Numbered from the stretch's first letter, positions 1 through 9,783 are shown. The stretch: 64,000 bases of DNA from Bradyrhizobium elkanii USDA 76 (GCF_023278185.1 NZ_CP066356.1:3836001-3900000), one strand, 5' to 3'. A program made the numbers and translations. Notes: a model not told the origin generated them from the letters alone.

Positions 1-2
1 CG

Positions 3-2474
3 GTGCTGATATCGGGCGAAGCGGGTATCGGCAAATCGCGCATCGTGGCGATGCTCTCCGACAGCCTGGCGCCCGGGACACACCGCCGTGTGCGGTATCA
101 ATGCTCGCCCTATCACACCAACAGCGCGCTGCACCCGTTTGTCGCCCAGCTCGAGCGTGCCGCCGGCATCAGGTCGGAGGATGCGCCGGAGCAGAAGCTG
201 GACAAGCTTGAAGCCATGCTGGCGCTCGGCACGCAGCACGTGCCCACCGTGACACCGCTGATCGCAGCGCTGCTGTCGATCCCGACCGGCGAGCGCTATC
301 CGCCGCTCGGCCTCAGCCCGGCGCAGCAGCGGCGGCAGACATTCGCAGCGCTGCTCGACCAGCTCGAGGGCCTTGCCCGGCAGCAGCCGGTGCTTGTCGT
401 CTGTGAAGACGTGCACTGGGCCGATGCCACGTCGCTCGAACTGCTCGACCTCGCGGTCGACCGGATCAGGGGACTGCCGATCCTCATGCTCATGACGTTC
501 AGGCCGGAGTTCGAGCCGCCATGGGCGGGGCTCGCCAATGTCAGCCTGCTGCGGCTCGATCGGCTCGACCGGCAGGACACCCGCGCGCTGATCGAGCAGG
601 TGACCGTCGGCCGGTTGCTGCCCGGCGAGATGATGACGCAGATCGTCGAGCGGACGGACGGTGTCCCGCTGTTCGTCGAGGAGCTGACCAAGATGGTCAT
701 GGAGTCGGGGCTGCTGGTCGAGACTGCCGGGCGCTATCGCCTCGACAATCCGCTGCCGCCGCTGGCGATCCCGGCGACGCTGCAGGATTCGCTGATGGCC
801 CGGCTCGACCGGCTGGCCCCGGTCAAGGAGGTGGCGCAGATCGGCGCTGCGATCGGCCGTGAGTTCTCATATGCGCTGCTGCGCAGCGTGGCGGGGCGCG
901 ATGATCTGACGCTTGCCGCGGCGCTTGCCCAGCTCGAAGAGGCCGAGTTGCTGCTGCGCCGGGGCGTGCCGCCGGATGCAAGCTACAGCTTCAAGCATGC
1001 GTTGGTCCAGGAGGCGGCTTACGAGAGCTTGCTCAAGAGCCGCCGGCAATTGCTTCACAAGCATATCGGCGATGTGCTGCGCGACAAGTTTGCCGAGATG
1101 GCCGAGATCGAGCCGGAAGTCGTTGCCTACCATTTCACCGAGGCAGGGCTCGGCGAGACCGCGCTGGCGTGGTGGCGCAAGGCCGGTCAGCAGGCACTGA
1201 AGCGCTCGGCCTATTGCGAGGCGATCGCGCATCTCGGCAAGGCGGTCGCGATCGCCGATCAACTGCCCGACGAGCCGGCTCGGATGATCGGCCGGCTCCA
1301 TCTGCAAATCGCCTACGGCCGCGCGCTGCGGGGCAGTCTTGGGCACAGCGCCCCCGAGACGGTGGCCGCCTGGACGCGCGCCCGGCAGTTCGCCTCGGAT
1401 GTCGATGATCCAATCGAGCTCGCGCCGATCCAGTCGGGCCTCTTCAACGCCTGCTTGACCCACGGCGAGCTCGCGCCGATGCGAGAGCTGGCGGAGGCGA
1501 TCATGGGCGCAGCGGAGCGGCATCCGGATTCGCCGGTGGCGGCAATCGTGGCGCGCTGGACCAGCGGGGTGACCGCCTGGTTCGCGGGCGAGTACCTGAA
1601 CGCGGGCATCCATCTCGAACAGGCCTTCGCGGCCTATGCGACCGAGCCGGATCCGGCAACCTTCAAGGCCTCGACGCTCGACTTGCCGTTCGTCATCATG
1701 AGATTTCTCGCCCTGGTGCTTTGGCCGCGTGGCGAGATCGATCGGGCCCGGCAGCTCGCGGGCGCAGCGGTGAACGTCGCCGGGAAACAGCGCGCGCTCG
1801 CGCGCGCCAATGCGCTGGTTCACAAGGCCGTCTTCGACGGGCTGTGCGGCAGCAGGTTGCGCCAGACCGAGACGATCCTTGCCCTGGGCCTGGCGCAGGA
1901 CCACACGATGCCGCTGTATGTCGCCGCCGGCACCTATCTCAATGGTCTGGAGAAGTGGCGTGCCGGCGACCGGGCCGCAGGTCTCGCTGAGATGCAGCGT
2001 GGCTGGACGTTGCTTCACGAGAACGATTGCTACCTCTGTGAACCGTTCTGGGGATTGCACATTGCCGTGGCGAATGCGGAGGCCGGGCATGTCGATGCCG
2101 GGCTCGACATCATCGATGGGTTGATCGAGGCGACTGAGCAGTCCGGGCAGCACTGGCTGGATGCCGAGCTCTACCGCGTGCAGGGCGAACTGCGGTCGCG
2201 CCGCGTCAGCCCTGACATGTCCGGCGCCGAGGGCGCCTTCCGCCGCGCCCTCGAGATTGCGCGAAGGCAGCAGACCAGGACGTTCGAGCTGCGCGGCGCG
2301 CTGGGACTTGCACGTCTTTACAGCCGCAGCGGCCGGGCAGAGGAGATATCTCGATTGCTGGCGCCGGTGCTCGCCGGCTTCGATGCGGCGCTCGATCTTG
2401 CCGAGATCAAGGACGCGCAGGAACTGCTCGCGCAGGCGCATCAGTGGCCGGACCGCCACTCGCGCGCGTCTTGA
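3..2474 (+). CDS. AAA/STAND-type ATPase with TPR-like C-terminus (5' end outside window)
   Basis: The gene is open at the left edge, so only the C-terminal 823 residues or so are seen. It begins at a Walker A loop (GEAGIGKS, about residues 5-12), and a Walker B-like stretch, VVCEDVHWAD, lies near residue 135. This is the AAA_16/MalT-like ATPase arrangement. The rest is alpha-helical and Ala/Leu-rich with TPR-like helical pairs, ending in -WPDRHSRAS. In rhizobia this module usually follows an N-terminal class III adenylate/guanylate cyclase domain, and the missing upstream part may be that; this is inference. The likely role is cytoplasmic signalling, with the TPR region sensing a partner. Long open frames on the opposite strand here are compositional shadows. 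Confidence 0.85.
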   Translation: MLISGEAGIGKSRIVAMLSDSLAPGTHRRVRYQCSPYHTNSALHPFVAQLERAAGIRSEDAPEQKLDKLEAMLALGTQHVPTVTPLIAALLSIPTGERYPPLGLSPAQQRRQTFAALLDQLEGLARQQPVLVVCEDVHWADATSLELLDLAVDRIRGLPILMLMTFRPEFEPPWAGLANVSLLRLDRLDRQDTRALIEQVTVGRLLPGEMMTQIVERTDGVPLFVEELTKMVMESGLLVETAGRYRLDNPLPPLAIPATLQDSLMARLDRLAPVKEVAQIGAAIGREFSYALLRSVAGRDDLTLAAALAQLEEAELLLRRGVPPDASYSFKHALVQEAAYESLLKSRRQLLHKHIGDVLRDKFAEMAEIEPEVVAYHFTEAGLGETALAWWRKAGQQALKRSAYCEAIAHLGKAVAIADQLPDEPARMIGRLHLQIAYGRALRGSLGHSAPETVAAWTRARQFASDVDDPIELAPIQSGLFNACLTHGELAPMRELAEAIMGAAERHPDSPVAAIVARWTSGVTAWFAGEYLNAGIHLEQAFAAYATEPDPATFKASTLDLPFVIMRFLALVLWPRGEIDRARQLAGAAVNVAGKQRALARANALVHKAVFDGLCGSRLRQTETILALGLAQDHTMPLYVAAGTYLNGLEKWRAGDRAAGLAEMQRGWTLLHENDCYLCEPFWGLHIAVANAEAGHVDAGLDIIDGLIEATEQSGQHWLDAELYRVQGELRSRRVSPDMSGAEGAFRRALEIARRQQTRTFELRGALGLARLYSRSGRAEEISRLLAPVLAGFDAALDLAEIKDAQELLAQAHQWPDRHSRAS

Positions 2475-2754
2475 CGGGTGCCGCAGCGGAACGGTCACAC
2501 CGCGTCCGCCACCTTCCTCCTCGCGCGGGTGGTGAAAGAGCAGGTTCGGATTTCGCGCGCGGCGCTTGCGAAGCGAAACTGGAACTGTTGGGTTCCCGAA
2601 GTTCTACGGTGGCGGCGATGCGCATTTTGCTATTGCGTCCGCTGGCGCATTTGCATCTACTTTAAAAAGCGCTGCTGCAGAGAATTCCGCCTTGCGGTCA
2701 AGCGTTTGGAATTTGTTTTTGATCCTGTGTTTGAGTGAGTATGCTGTGCGACCC
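2475..2754. other. Intergenic region upstream of the Crp/Fnr-type gene
   Basis: About 280 bases with no convincing gene. The sequence becomes more AT-rich toward 2640-2740, as expected of a promoter for the regulator downstream. The Crp-type reading frame stays open back to 2566, but the upstream translation looks non-coding and lacks a good ribosome-binding site. Confidence 0.5.
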
Positions 2755-3549
2755 TTGACGTTCCCGCAGGTGAGCATTTCCGGTGGAACTCGTAATCGCC
2801 TTCTCGCGACATTGTCGCCGGCGGATCTGGACCTCCTGAGACCCGAACTTGAGACCGTTGCGCTCGAACAGGATGCAGTCCTGGCGCGCGCCGGTGACGA
2901 GATCGACTACGTCTTCTTTCCTCACAGCGGCGCGATCCTGTTGATGATCGACATGGCGGATGGGCACACGGTCGCGACCGGTGTGGTTGGATGCGAAGGG
3001 GCGGTGGGCAGTCTTTCGGTGCTTGGAGCCTCGCCGTCAGGCATTACCGCCGTCGTTCGTGCGGCTGGTACCGCCTCGCGGGTTCCGGCGGCGCGCTTTC
3101 ATGCCGCTTTCGGCCGCAGTCCCGGGATTCGGCAGGCAATCCAGAAGCATGTCAGATCGATGCTGATCCAGTTTCAGCTCGGCTCCGCCTGCAATGCGCT
3201 CCATCCGGTCGAGGCGCGGATGGCGCGCTGGCTGCTTCAGCTTCGCGACCGCGTCGACAGCGACGTCCTCCCGCTGACCCAGCACGCGCTGTCACAAATC
3301 CTCGGCGTGCGACGAACAACGGTGACCTTGCTGATGGGCAACCTGCGCAAGCGCGGCGCGATCAGGTCGGATCAACGAGGCCAGATCGAGATCGATCGGG
3401 CGCGGCTCTTGGCGGCGGCGTGCGAATGCCATCGCGTCATGCGTCTCGAAGCCGAGGAGATCTTCTCGGGCGACAAGGTTCGAACGCGAGGAATGGCGTC
3501 GGCCAACGATCCGCGCATCCCGGAAATCGAGGCGGACGACGCCGTGTGA
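2755..3549 (+). CDS. Crp/Fnr family transcriptional regulator
   Basis: The N-terminal half is a cyclic-nucleotide-binding-like beta-roll (LSPADLDLLRPELETV onward). The C-terminal half carries a winged helix-turn-helix around residues 174-205 (LTQHALSQILGVRRTTVTLL). No Fnr-type cysteine cluster is visible, so an oxygen-sensing [4Fe-4S] role is unlikely. The ligand is unknown; this subgroup in Bradyrhizobium is usually an orphan regulator. The start is uncertain: TTG 2755, GTG 2746 and GTG 2770 are all in frame and none has a strong Shine-Dalgarno. I chose 2755 because homologues begin only a few residues before the LSPAD segment. Confidence 0.85.
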   Translation: MTFPQVSISGGTRNRLLATLSPADLDLLRPELETVALEQDAVLARAGDEIDYVFFPHSGAILLMIDMADGHTVATGVVGCEGAVGSLSVLGASPSGITAVVRAAGTASRVPAARFHAAFGRSPGIRQAIQKHVRSMLIQFQLGSACNALHPVEARMARWLLQLRDRVDSDVLPLTQHALSQILGVRRTTVTLLMGNLRKRGAIRSDQRGQIEIDRARLLAAACECHRVMRLEAEEIFSGDKVRTRGMASANDPRIPEIEADDAV

Positions 3550-3566
3550 GCGTGTCCCCGGTGCGG

Positions 3567-3764
3567 TCAGCTTCCCGGCCGCCGATCAAGCTCCCGTGCG
3601 GGGGAGGATGCCTCTTCGAGCTTCGCAATCTCGCGCAGCACCTTTGCGGTCTCGCGCAACTCATTGCGCTTCAGACCGGGTTTCAGCCGTCGCGCTTCGT
3701 CGAGAAAGTCCTTGGCCTGCAGCAGCCAGGCAGACGTTTCCGTCGAGATCTGCACCTGCGCCAT
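3567..3764 (-). CDS. Small conserved hypothetical protein, 65 aa
   Basis: A short, charged, mostly helical protein starting MAQVQISTETSAWLLQAKDF. Lys, Glu and Arg are spread along predicted amphipathic helices (EARRLKPGLKRNELRETAKV), and there is no signal peptide or membrane segment. It converges with the Crp-type gene, with only 17 bases between the stop codons. I do not recognise a named family; codon use and the amphipathic pattern suggest a real gene of unknown function. Confidence 0.55.
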   Translation of the reverse strand: MAQVQISTETSAWLLQAKDFLDEARRLKPGLKRNELRETAKVLREIAKLEEASSPARELDRRPGS

Positions 3765-3804
3765 GGTGTCCCTCCATCGCGGTCGTCAAAAGTGGCGGCC
3801 ATTT

Positions 3805-4020
3805 TCAGGCCGGCGAACCGCCGCCGCGGCGTCGCCGCACGCGGATGCTCGGCTCATCGACCCACGCGTCCCGCGCAAACCAGGCGTGATCCGCGCGGCA
3901 AAACGGACAGGGGGTGCGCGCGAAGAACACGGTGCTGCGTCGAAAGCTCTCGCGATCGGTTTTGATTCCGGTGGAAATCGCGTGTCCGGTTTGCGGACAT
4001 CTGACCATCACCATGCCCAT
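3805..4020 (-). CDS. Small Cys-containing hypothetical protein, 71 aa
   Basis: The start ATG at 4020 is preceded by a very strong Shine-Dalgarno, GGGAGGGAGG, about five bases upstream, so the longer upstream frame is rejected. The product begins MGMVMVRCPQTGHAISTGI and later has a CPFC knuckle followed by a His (CPFCRADH). The single Cys near the N-terminus plus CPFC suggests a small metal-binding fold, perhaps a zinc ribbon. Proteins of this type recur in Bradyrhizobium. Function unknown. It lies 40 bases upstream of the 65-aa gene on the same strand, so the two may be co-transcribed. Confidence 0.6.
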   Translation of the reverse strand: MGMVMVRCPQTGHAISTGIKTDRESFRRSTVFFARTPCPFCRADHAWFARDAWVDEPSIRVRRRRGGGSPA

Positions 4021-4609
4021 GAGCGCCTCCCTCCCATATTGCCTTTTGCTTTTTGCCTTTTGCCTTGCAGAATAGTCCGGCCGGTTGGATTGGCCCCAGA
4101 TCGGTGCGCGGGGTAGTTGGGGGGCATCGCGCACCTGCGGCGGTTGACGGAGCATCGGCAGTGGGGGCTGCATGCTCGTCAGTGGGCTTCTTCCAACCGG
4201 CCAGGTCCCTCCTTGAACGAATCCTCAATGTGACTTCAACGCCGCTTCTTCAGGCGGCTCGGCAGAAAACCTCTTCGCTTTCGCCCACCGTACAGCCTCC
4301 CTCGCAAGTGAAAGCATTCTCCGCAACGCTCGCCCGCGTCACGGGAGCTGACGCTCCGTGCTCGATTCGGATTTTTGAGAGTGAAGTTCGATCTCGTCCC
4401 GAGCTTACTGTGCGGGACGAAGATGACGCTGTCGGTTCGGTTTGCGACTCTCGCGCAAAATTTTTTTGAAATTGTCAACTCAGACCAACGTATGTTTACG
4501 GAGAGTGTTGTGCATAACGTGCATGCTGGGAGCCGCGTGAGGCTCCTGTCTCAGCGTGAGGTTGTGCAAAGCATCCGCATTGGCCGCGCTGCAGTAAGCG
4601 AGCTTGCCC
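4021..4609. other. Non-coding stretch between small gene and groEL terminator
   Basis: About 590 bases with lower GC than the surroundings, especially near 4440-4560 (a run of seven T at about 4462-4468). Several short frames cross it but none has a credible start or composition. I see no tRNA or clear repeat. Confidence 0.45.
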
Positions 4610-4638
4610 AAACAAAAACCCCGGCATCGCTGCCGGGG
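4610..4638 (-). terminator. Rho-independent terminator of groESL
   Basis: On the minus strand a perfect 8-bp stem (CCCCGGCA/TGCCGGGG, loop of four) is followed by TTTTTGTTT. It lies about 85 bases past the groEL stop codon, the expected place for the operon terminator. Confidence 0.9.
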
Positions 4639-4723
4639 TTCTGCATTTCGTTGTCGTTGAGCGAAATCCCGGCTCTGCGGTGCACCGCTTCGCGCTGCAC
4701 CGCGTCCGGGACGACTTCGTCGC

Positions 4724-6409
<1,686 letters not shown>

Positions 6410-6724
6410 TTAGGCCGCCTTCTTCTTGGAAGCGGGGACGTCGAGCACGCCCATGATGTCGCTTTCCTTCATGATCAGCAGGTCTTCACCGTCGATCTTG
6501 ACCTCGGTGCCGGACCACTTGCCGAACAGGACGCGGTCGCCGACCTTGAGGTCGATCGGGATCAGCTTGCCAGCTTCGTCGCGGCCGCCCGGGCCAACGG
6601 CGATGACTTCGCCCTGCGAGGGCTTTTCCTTGGCACTGTCCGGAATGATGATGCCGCCAGCAGTCTTCTCTTCGGCGTCGATACGCTTGACCACGACGCG
6701 GTCGTGAAGCGGACGGAATTTCAT
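6410..6724 (-). CDS. groS: 10-kDa co-chaperonin GroES
   Basis: A 104-residue GroES beginning [20 protein letters not shown], with the mobile loop ([18 protein letters not shown], about residues 17-35) that contacts GroEL. It forms the heptameric lid of the chaperonin. It is the first gene of the operon, with an AGGAGG Shine-Dalgarno just upstream of the ATG. A promoter-like pair and a CIRCE operator lie within the 115 bases upstream. The C-terminal PASKKKAA tail is normal for alphaproteobacterial GroES. Confidence 0.99.
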   Translation of the reverse strand: MKFRPLHDRVVVKRIDAEEKTAGGIIIPDSAKEKPSQGEVIAVGPGGRDEAGKLIPIDLKVGDRVLFGKWSGTEVKIDGEDLLIMKESDIMGVLDVPASKKKAA

Positions 6725-6768
6725 GCAGTCCTCCTAAACATTTGTAGATGCTGTAGATTTTTGGAGAG

Positions 6769-6795
6769 TTAGCAGTCCAGCCCAGCGAGTGCCAG
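6769..6795 (-). promoter_or_regulatory. CIRCE operator (HrcA site) of groESL
   Basis: The plus strand reads TTAGCAGTC, nine bases, GAGTGCCAG. Against the CIRCE consensus TTAGCACTC-N9-GAGTGCTAA the left arm differs at one base and the right arm at two. The spacer is exactly nine. It sits 45 bases upstream of groS and about 15 bases downstream of the predicted -10 box, where HrcA would block transcription. hrcA itself is not in this window. Confidence 0.85.
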
Positions 6796-6809
6796 ACTGA
6801 CTAGGCAGG

Positions 6810-6838
6810 AGATAGGCCAAGCCTTGGCGGCGGGCAAG
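6810..6838 (-). promoter_or_regulatory. Predicted groESL promoter (-35 CTTGCC, -10 CTATCT, 17-bp spacer)
   Basis: On the minus strand CTTGCC and CTATCT are separated by 17 bases, directly upstream of CIRCE. The CTTG start of the -35 box fits both housekeeping and heat-shock (RpoH) promoters in alphaproteobacteria. The sequence alone does not separate the two. Confidence 0.55.
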
Positions 6839-6857
6839 TGCCTCTAGCAGAAAAATT

Positions 6858-6873
6858 GGCACTCGTAAGTGCC
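6858..6873. promoter_or_regulatory. Second CIRCE-like palindrome upstream of groESL
   Basis: A perfect inverted repeat, GGCACT-CGTA-AGTGCC, whose left flank reads TTGGCACTC, one base from the CIRCE half-site. The spacer is four, not nine, so it is not a standard CIRCE. It lies about 20 bases upstream of the -35 box, between groS and the divergent usg. It could be an additional operator or a relic. Confidence 0.4.
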
Positions 6874-7119
6874 GCCTGCCAAAGGGATGCCGAGATCATT
6901 TCGACATCCTTAATGCCGCCAGGGAGAGGGCGCGGGGGCTATTAGCAGATGCGGTAAGCTGCTGCCAACGCAAGAAATTTCAACAACCTATTAAACATTT
7001 AGGCTTGAGATGGGTTAGTCGCGTGCGTCACATTTCTCTCATGTGAGCGCATCCATTGCCGGTGGTCCGGCGGGGGAGGTCGGCCACCACGTGAATGCGC
7101 TCCGTCACAGGAGGTTGGC

Positions 7120-7410
7120 ATGGTCTCGCGAGTTGGTGGGGTTGTTTCCGACGATTTCCGGAAGCAGTTGCTGGGGTACGGGCTGACGACGGCGCAAATC
7201 CTCTATCGGATGCCCGATCACCCCTCGTTGCTGCAGACCTATGTCTGGCAGAACTACGACCTGTTTCCGAAATTTCCGGCGCTGCAGGATTTCCTCGCGT
7301 TCTGGCAGGCGAAGCTCGAAGGCCCGCTGTTTTCGGTGACGGTGGCGCATTCGAAGCTGGTCAAGCCGGCCGAGCTGCGCGCCGTCGACGGCGTGTTCCG
7401 GCTGCACTGA
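7120..7410 (+). CDS. usg: Usg family protein
   Basis: A 96-residue protein matching the Usg family, small proteins known in alphaproteobacteria and first named from genes near trp loci; their function is unknown. The start is fixed by a GGAGG Shine-Dalgarno five bases before the ATG. Characteristic parts are GYGLTTAQILYRMPDHPSLL and the aromatic WQNYDLFPKFPALQDFLAFW segment. There is no signal peptide. It is transcribed divergently from groESL. Confidence 0.85.
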   Translation: MVSRVGGVVSDDFRKQLLGYGLTTAQILYRMPDHPSLLQTYVWQNYDLFPKFPALQDFLAFWQAKLEGPLFSVTVAHSKLVKPAELRAVDGVFRLH

Positions 7411-7420
7411 GCGGGCAAGG

Positions 7421-7449
7421 GAGCAAAAGCGCGCTGTGCGCCTTTGCTC
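7421..7449. terminator. Strong hairpin after usg
   Basis: A stem of 12 with one mismatch (GAGCAAAAGCGC against GCGCCTTTGCTC) and a five-base loop, starting ten bases after the usg stop. There is no T-run, so it may act as an mRNA 3'-end stabiliser or weak terminator. Confidence 0.4.
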
Positions 7450-7509
7450 GCCTCGCGGCGCGCGACTTGTGTTAGCCTCTCTCCGTCACAAAAAGACGGG
7501 AGGCGAACA

Positions 7510-8076
7510 ATGGCCAAGAAGACGGCATCAAGATCGGCAGCCAAGACCGCGGTGAAGAAGAAATGGTCGGGGCTCGGCGCCGGCACCAAGAAGACGTCCG
7601 CGAAATCGTCCGCGCGCAAGACCATCAAGTCGAAGGGACGCGTCTCGGCGGCGAAGAAGAGCGCAGCGAAAGCTGCAACCAAGGCGCGGCCGAAGCAGCG
7701 CGTCGCGATCAGCCATCACCGCGAAGAGGACTTCAAGGCCGACGGGCTGCGCGCCTATGCCAAGTACCGCGACCTCGGCATCGCCGCCGCCTCGCATGGC
7801 CTCGCGCAGGCACACGTCATCCGGCTGCAGGGACCGTGCAATCCCGATGAAGTGTCGAAGCTGCACTTCCACGATGTCGACTTCCAGATGGTCTACGTGC
7901 TCAAGGGCTGGGTGAAGACCTACATGGAAGGCGAGGGCGAGACCCTGATGCAGCAAGGCAGCGCCTGGACCCAGCCGCCGCGCATCCGGCACATGATCCT
8001 GGACTACTCCGACGACGTCGAACTGCTGGAGGTGATCCTGCCGGCCGAGTTCAAGACGGTGGAGTTGAAGGCGTAG
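7510..8076 (+). CDS. Cupin-domain protein with Lys/Ala-rich N-terminus
   Basis: 188 residues. ATG 7510 has GGGAGG six bases upstream and is chosen over an upstream in-frame start. Residues 1-65 are very rich in Lys, Ala and Ser (histone-H1-like, likely disordered, possibly nucleic-acid binding). Residues about 70-185 form a single cupin barrel (LHFHDVDFQMVYVLKGWVKT, then MQQGSAWTQPPRIRHMILDY), with His residues that could hold a metal. Enzymatic activity cannot be assigned. The basic tail fused to a cupin recurs in Bradyrhizobium; whether it directs the protein to DNA is unknown. Confidence 0.8.
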   Translation: MAKKTASRSAAKTAVKKKWSGLGAGTKKTSAKSSARKTIKSKGRVSAAKKSAAKAATKARPKQRVAISHHREEDFKADGLRAYAKYRDLGIAAASHGLAQAHVIRLQGPCNPDEVSKLHFHDVDFQMVYVLKGWVKTYMEGEGETLMQQGSAWTQPPRIRHMILDYSDDVELLEVILPAEFKTVELKA

Positions 8077-8089
8077 GCTTTTCGCGGCC

Positions 8090-8175
8090 GTCATGGCCGG
8101 GCTTGACCCGGCCATCCATCCTGCTTCGCGAGATTCTCCTGGTCGATGGATGCCCGGGTCAAGCCCGGGCATGAC
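8090..8175. repeat. Long intergenic inverted repeat (GTCATGSCCGGGCTTGACCC type)
   Basis: The arms GTCATGGCCGGGCTTGACCC and its near-complement GGGTCAAGCCCGGGCATGAC flank a central part with a second inner pair (CCATCCATC/GATGGATG). This is a cruciform-forming mobile-like repeat of the type scattered between genes in Bradyrhizobium. It sits between the cupin gene and the coiled-coil gene. Confidence 0.8.
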
Positions 8176-8380
8176 GATTTTCTTGGCCGTGTACCCATAA
8201 AACCGTCGGCGTGACTCTACGTCCGCTTTGCCCCGATAGCGACCAAGTTCGTGCGGCAACGCAAGATGTCGCGATGGGCCAATTTCGGAAGTCCGCCAAA
8301 TGTCATTTCTTGATCCTCGTAGAGTACCAAAGAAAGACCGCCTTGCGGCGGTCTCTCTGAGTCCAACCAGTGTGCTTTGA

Positions 8381-8980
8381 TCAGGCAGCTCGCTTGAACG
8401 CGTCCCGTGCCGCCTCATTGGCGCGATCGAAGGCAGCACGCGTTTCCGTCAAAGCTGCCATAAGTGCGGACCATGACTGGGTCCCCGCCTGGTTCAACTT
8501 CTCAAGTTTTTTCTCCGCCTCGACTGCATCGGCGTTCATACGCTTCACGGCGGCGTCAATATCGCCCCGACGCTCAGAAGCGAATTTTTTGGCATCGCTG
8601 CCAAGTTTGTCGGCCGCTTCGCGCCACGCTTTCAATTGGGCATCGGCTTGAAGCTTAAACATCGCCTGCTGGTGCTCGATTTGCTTGCCGAAGCTCTCGA
8701 CATATTTCCTGACCTCGGCCTCGAACGAGCGCCAGTCATCCTCTAGTTTTGCCTTCGCCTGGATCCAGGCGGCCTCGTTAGCTTCCGATTGCTTCTTCAT
8801 GGTGTCCCGGAAGTCATCACGCTGCTTGCGCAGTTCAGCCAGAATCTTCTCAGCCTTGTCGCGGACATCGGCCTGCACCTCGGCTACCTTGCCTTCAAGC
8901 GATGTCACTGCGGCGTCCATTTCATCGAGACGCTCCTTGGCCCAAATTGTAAAGAAGTGGGGATTGCTTTGCGTCACCAT
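8381..8980 (-). CDS. Coiled-coil hypothetical protein, 199 aa
   Basis: The start ATG at 8980 has GAGGAG about eight bases upstream. The protein starts MVTQSNPHFFTIWAKERLDE, and from residue 15 on it is almost entirely charged heptad-like helix rich in Ala, Glu, Lys and Asp. There is no signal peptide or transmembrane segment, so it should be cytosolic. It resembles apolipoprotein-like or phasin-like helical bundle proteins in composition, but I see no diagnostic motif. Function unknown. Confidence 0.7.
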   Translation of the reverse strand: MVTQSNPHFFTIWAKERLDEMDAAVTSLEGKVAEVQADVRDKAEKILAELRKQRDDFRDTMKKQSEANEAAWIQAKAKLEDDWRSFEAEVRKYVESFGKQIEHQQAMFKLQADAQLKAWREAADKLGSDAKKFASERRGDIDAAVKRMNADAVEAEKKLEKLNQAGTQSWSALMAALTETRAAFDRANEAARDAFKRAA

Positions 8981-9352
8981 TTGCTTATCTCCTCGTATGC
9001 CCCATTTTGCTGAGTAACATGCCGCGCCCACCTGTTTTTGATGCAAGTCAACATCAAACCCAGGAGTGATCCTCGGTCTGACCCGACTTCACCTAAGAAG
9101 TTGGGAGGTCCGAAATGGGTCATTCACGTCGAATCGCATCGGGCGGAGCCGCCGGTCGATGTCCGCAATGCTCCGTTTGCGTCCACGCCGGCACTGCGCG
9201 GTAAACGACGCCAGGGGCCAATAGCTGCCCACAATGTTAGGACGGCGACGCGCATTTCGAAACTAACACCGGCACGTCCGGTCGAATCTTCCGTGCCAGC
9301 GCGACGCGCTCGTTCCAACCGCAAGCAAAAAGAAATCTGCTACACTTCGCCT
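8981..9352. other. Intergenic, nothing recognised
   Basis: 372 bases between two divergent genes. One frame is open across it but lacks a ribosome-binding site and has atypical composition, so I do not call a gene. It presumably holds the two promoters. Confidence 0.4.
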
Positions 9353-9589
9353 ATGAAAACCTTTTCGGATAAGGCTCGCGACATCGTGCGCAAGATCCCA
9401 AAGGGGAAGACCATGTCGTACAAAGCTGTCGCTGCTAAGGCCGGCAATTCGAAAGCTGCACGCGCGGTTGGTGCCATAATGCGCACGAATTACGACCCAT
9501 CGATCCCCTGTCATCGCGTTATTGCAAGCGACGGCTCAATGCGCGGCGACGTTCGTCCGCGCCGTCGACCGGCCCAACAACGATCCTGA
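9353..9589 (+). pseudogene. Truncated O6-alkylguanine alkyltransferase-like (MGMT/ATL) gene
   Basis: The product starts MKTFSDKARDIVRKIPKGKT and contains the DNA-binding helix region and the active-site motif PCHRV (residues 52-56, Cys53). In intact proteins the sequence after DGSMRGY continues for another 20-40 residues. Here the frame diverges right after DGSMRG into an Arg/Pro-rich tail (DVRPRRRPAQQRS) and stops. The break, near 9545-9550, coincides with the left edge of the island-like segment. The fold is probably incomplete. The N-terminal domain of Ada/Ogt-type proteins is absent, as in small ATL proteins. Confidence 0.75.
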
Positions 9590-9599
9590 CAGGGAGCTT

Positions 9600-9783
9600 C
9601 ACCGCGTCAGCACCGCCCCGGATTGTGCGGAGCCTGTCATCGGGCGCGCGTTCGCGCGACCCGTTGGCTCCATCCGGGCTACTGTGTCTACGGCTGCGTC
9701 AGCATCCCCACGATCGCGCCCATCAGGCAGGTCGTCAGCGTGCCTGATCGACTTCAGCCCGAGCGCGTTGATCTCGTCGCGCC
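9600..9783 (-). pseudogene. Decayed copy of the nucleoside-transporter 3' end with mosaic repeat
   Basis: From about 9670 to 9783 the sequence matches 12884-13002, the last coding part of the nucleoside transporter plus its 3' flank, with several substitutions and a 5-base deletion (GACGATC reduced to GATC). The shared block continues leftwards (TCAGCACCGCCCCGGATT) until it is interrupted at 9627-9669. That piece matches the right arm of the repeat at 24177-24293. The fragment cannot encode a transporter; it is a duplicated tail. Confidence 0.8.
9627..9669. repeat. Partial palindromic-repeat arm nested in the duplicated nupC tail
   Basis: This 43-base piece (GCGGAGCCTGTCATCGGGCG...) is nearly identical to 24242-24284 in the repeat between the AhpD and transglutaminase genes. 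It replaces about eight bases of the other repeat type present at the parental copy (12870-12880). Confidence 0.75.

Noticed and set aside
867..2498. Long open frame antisense to the AAA/TPR gene (543 codons)
   Set aside because: High GC makes the antisense of a coding frame open. The plus frame has clear Walker motifs; the minus translation has no recognisable domain.
9038..9352. Upstream extension of the MGMT-like frame to 9038
   Set aside because: The added 105 codons have no ribosome site and do not resemble any alkyltransferase N-terminus; ATG 9353 fits ATL-type starts.
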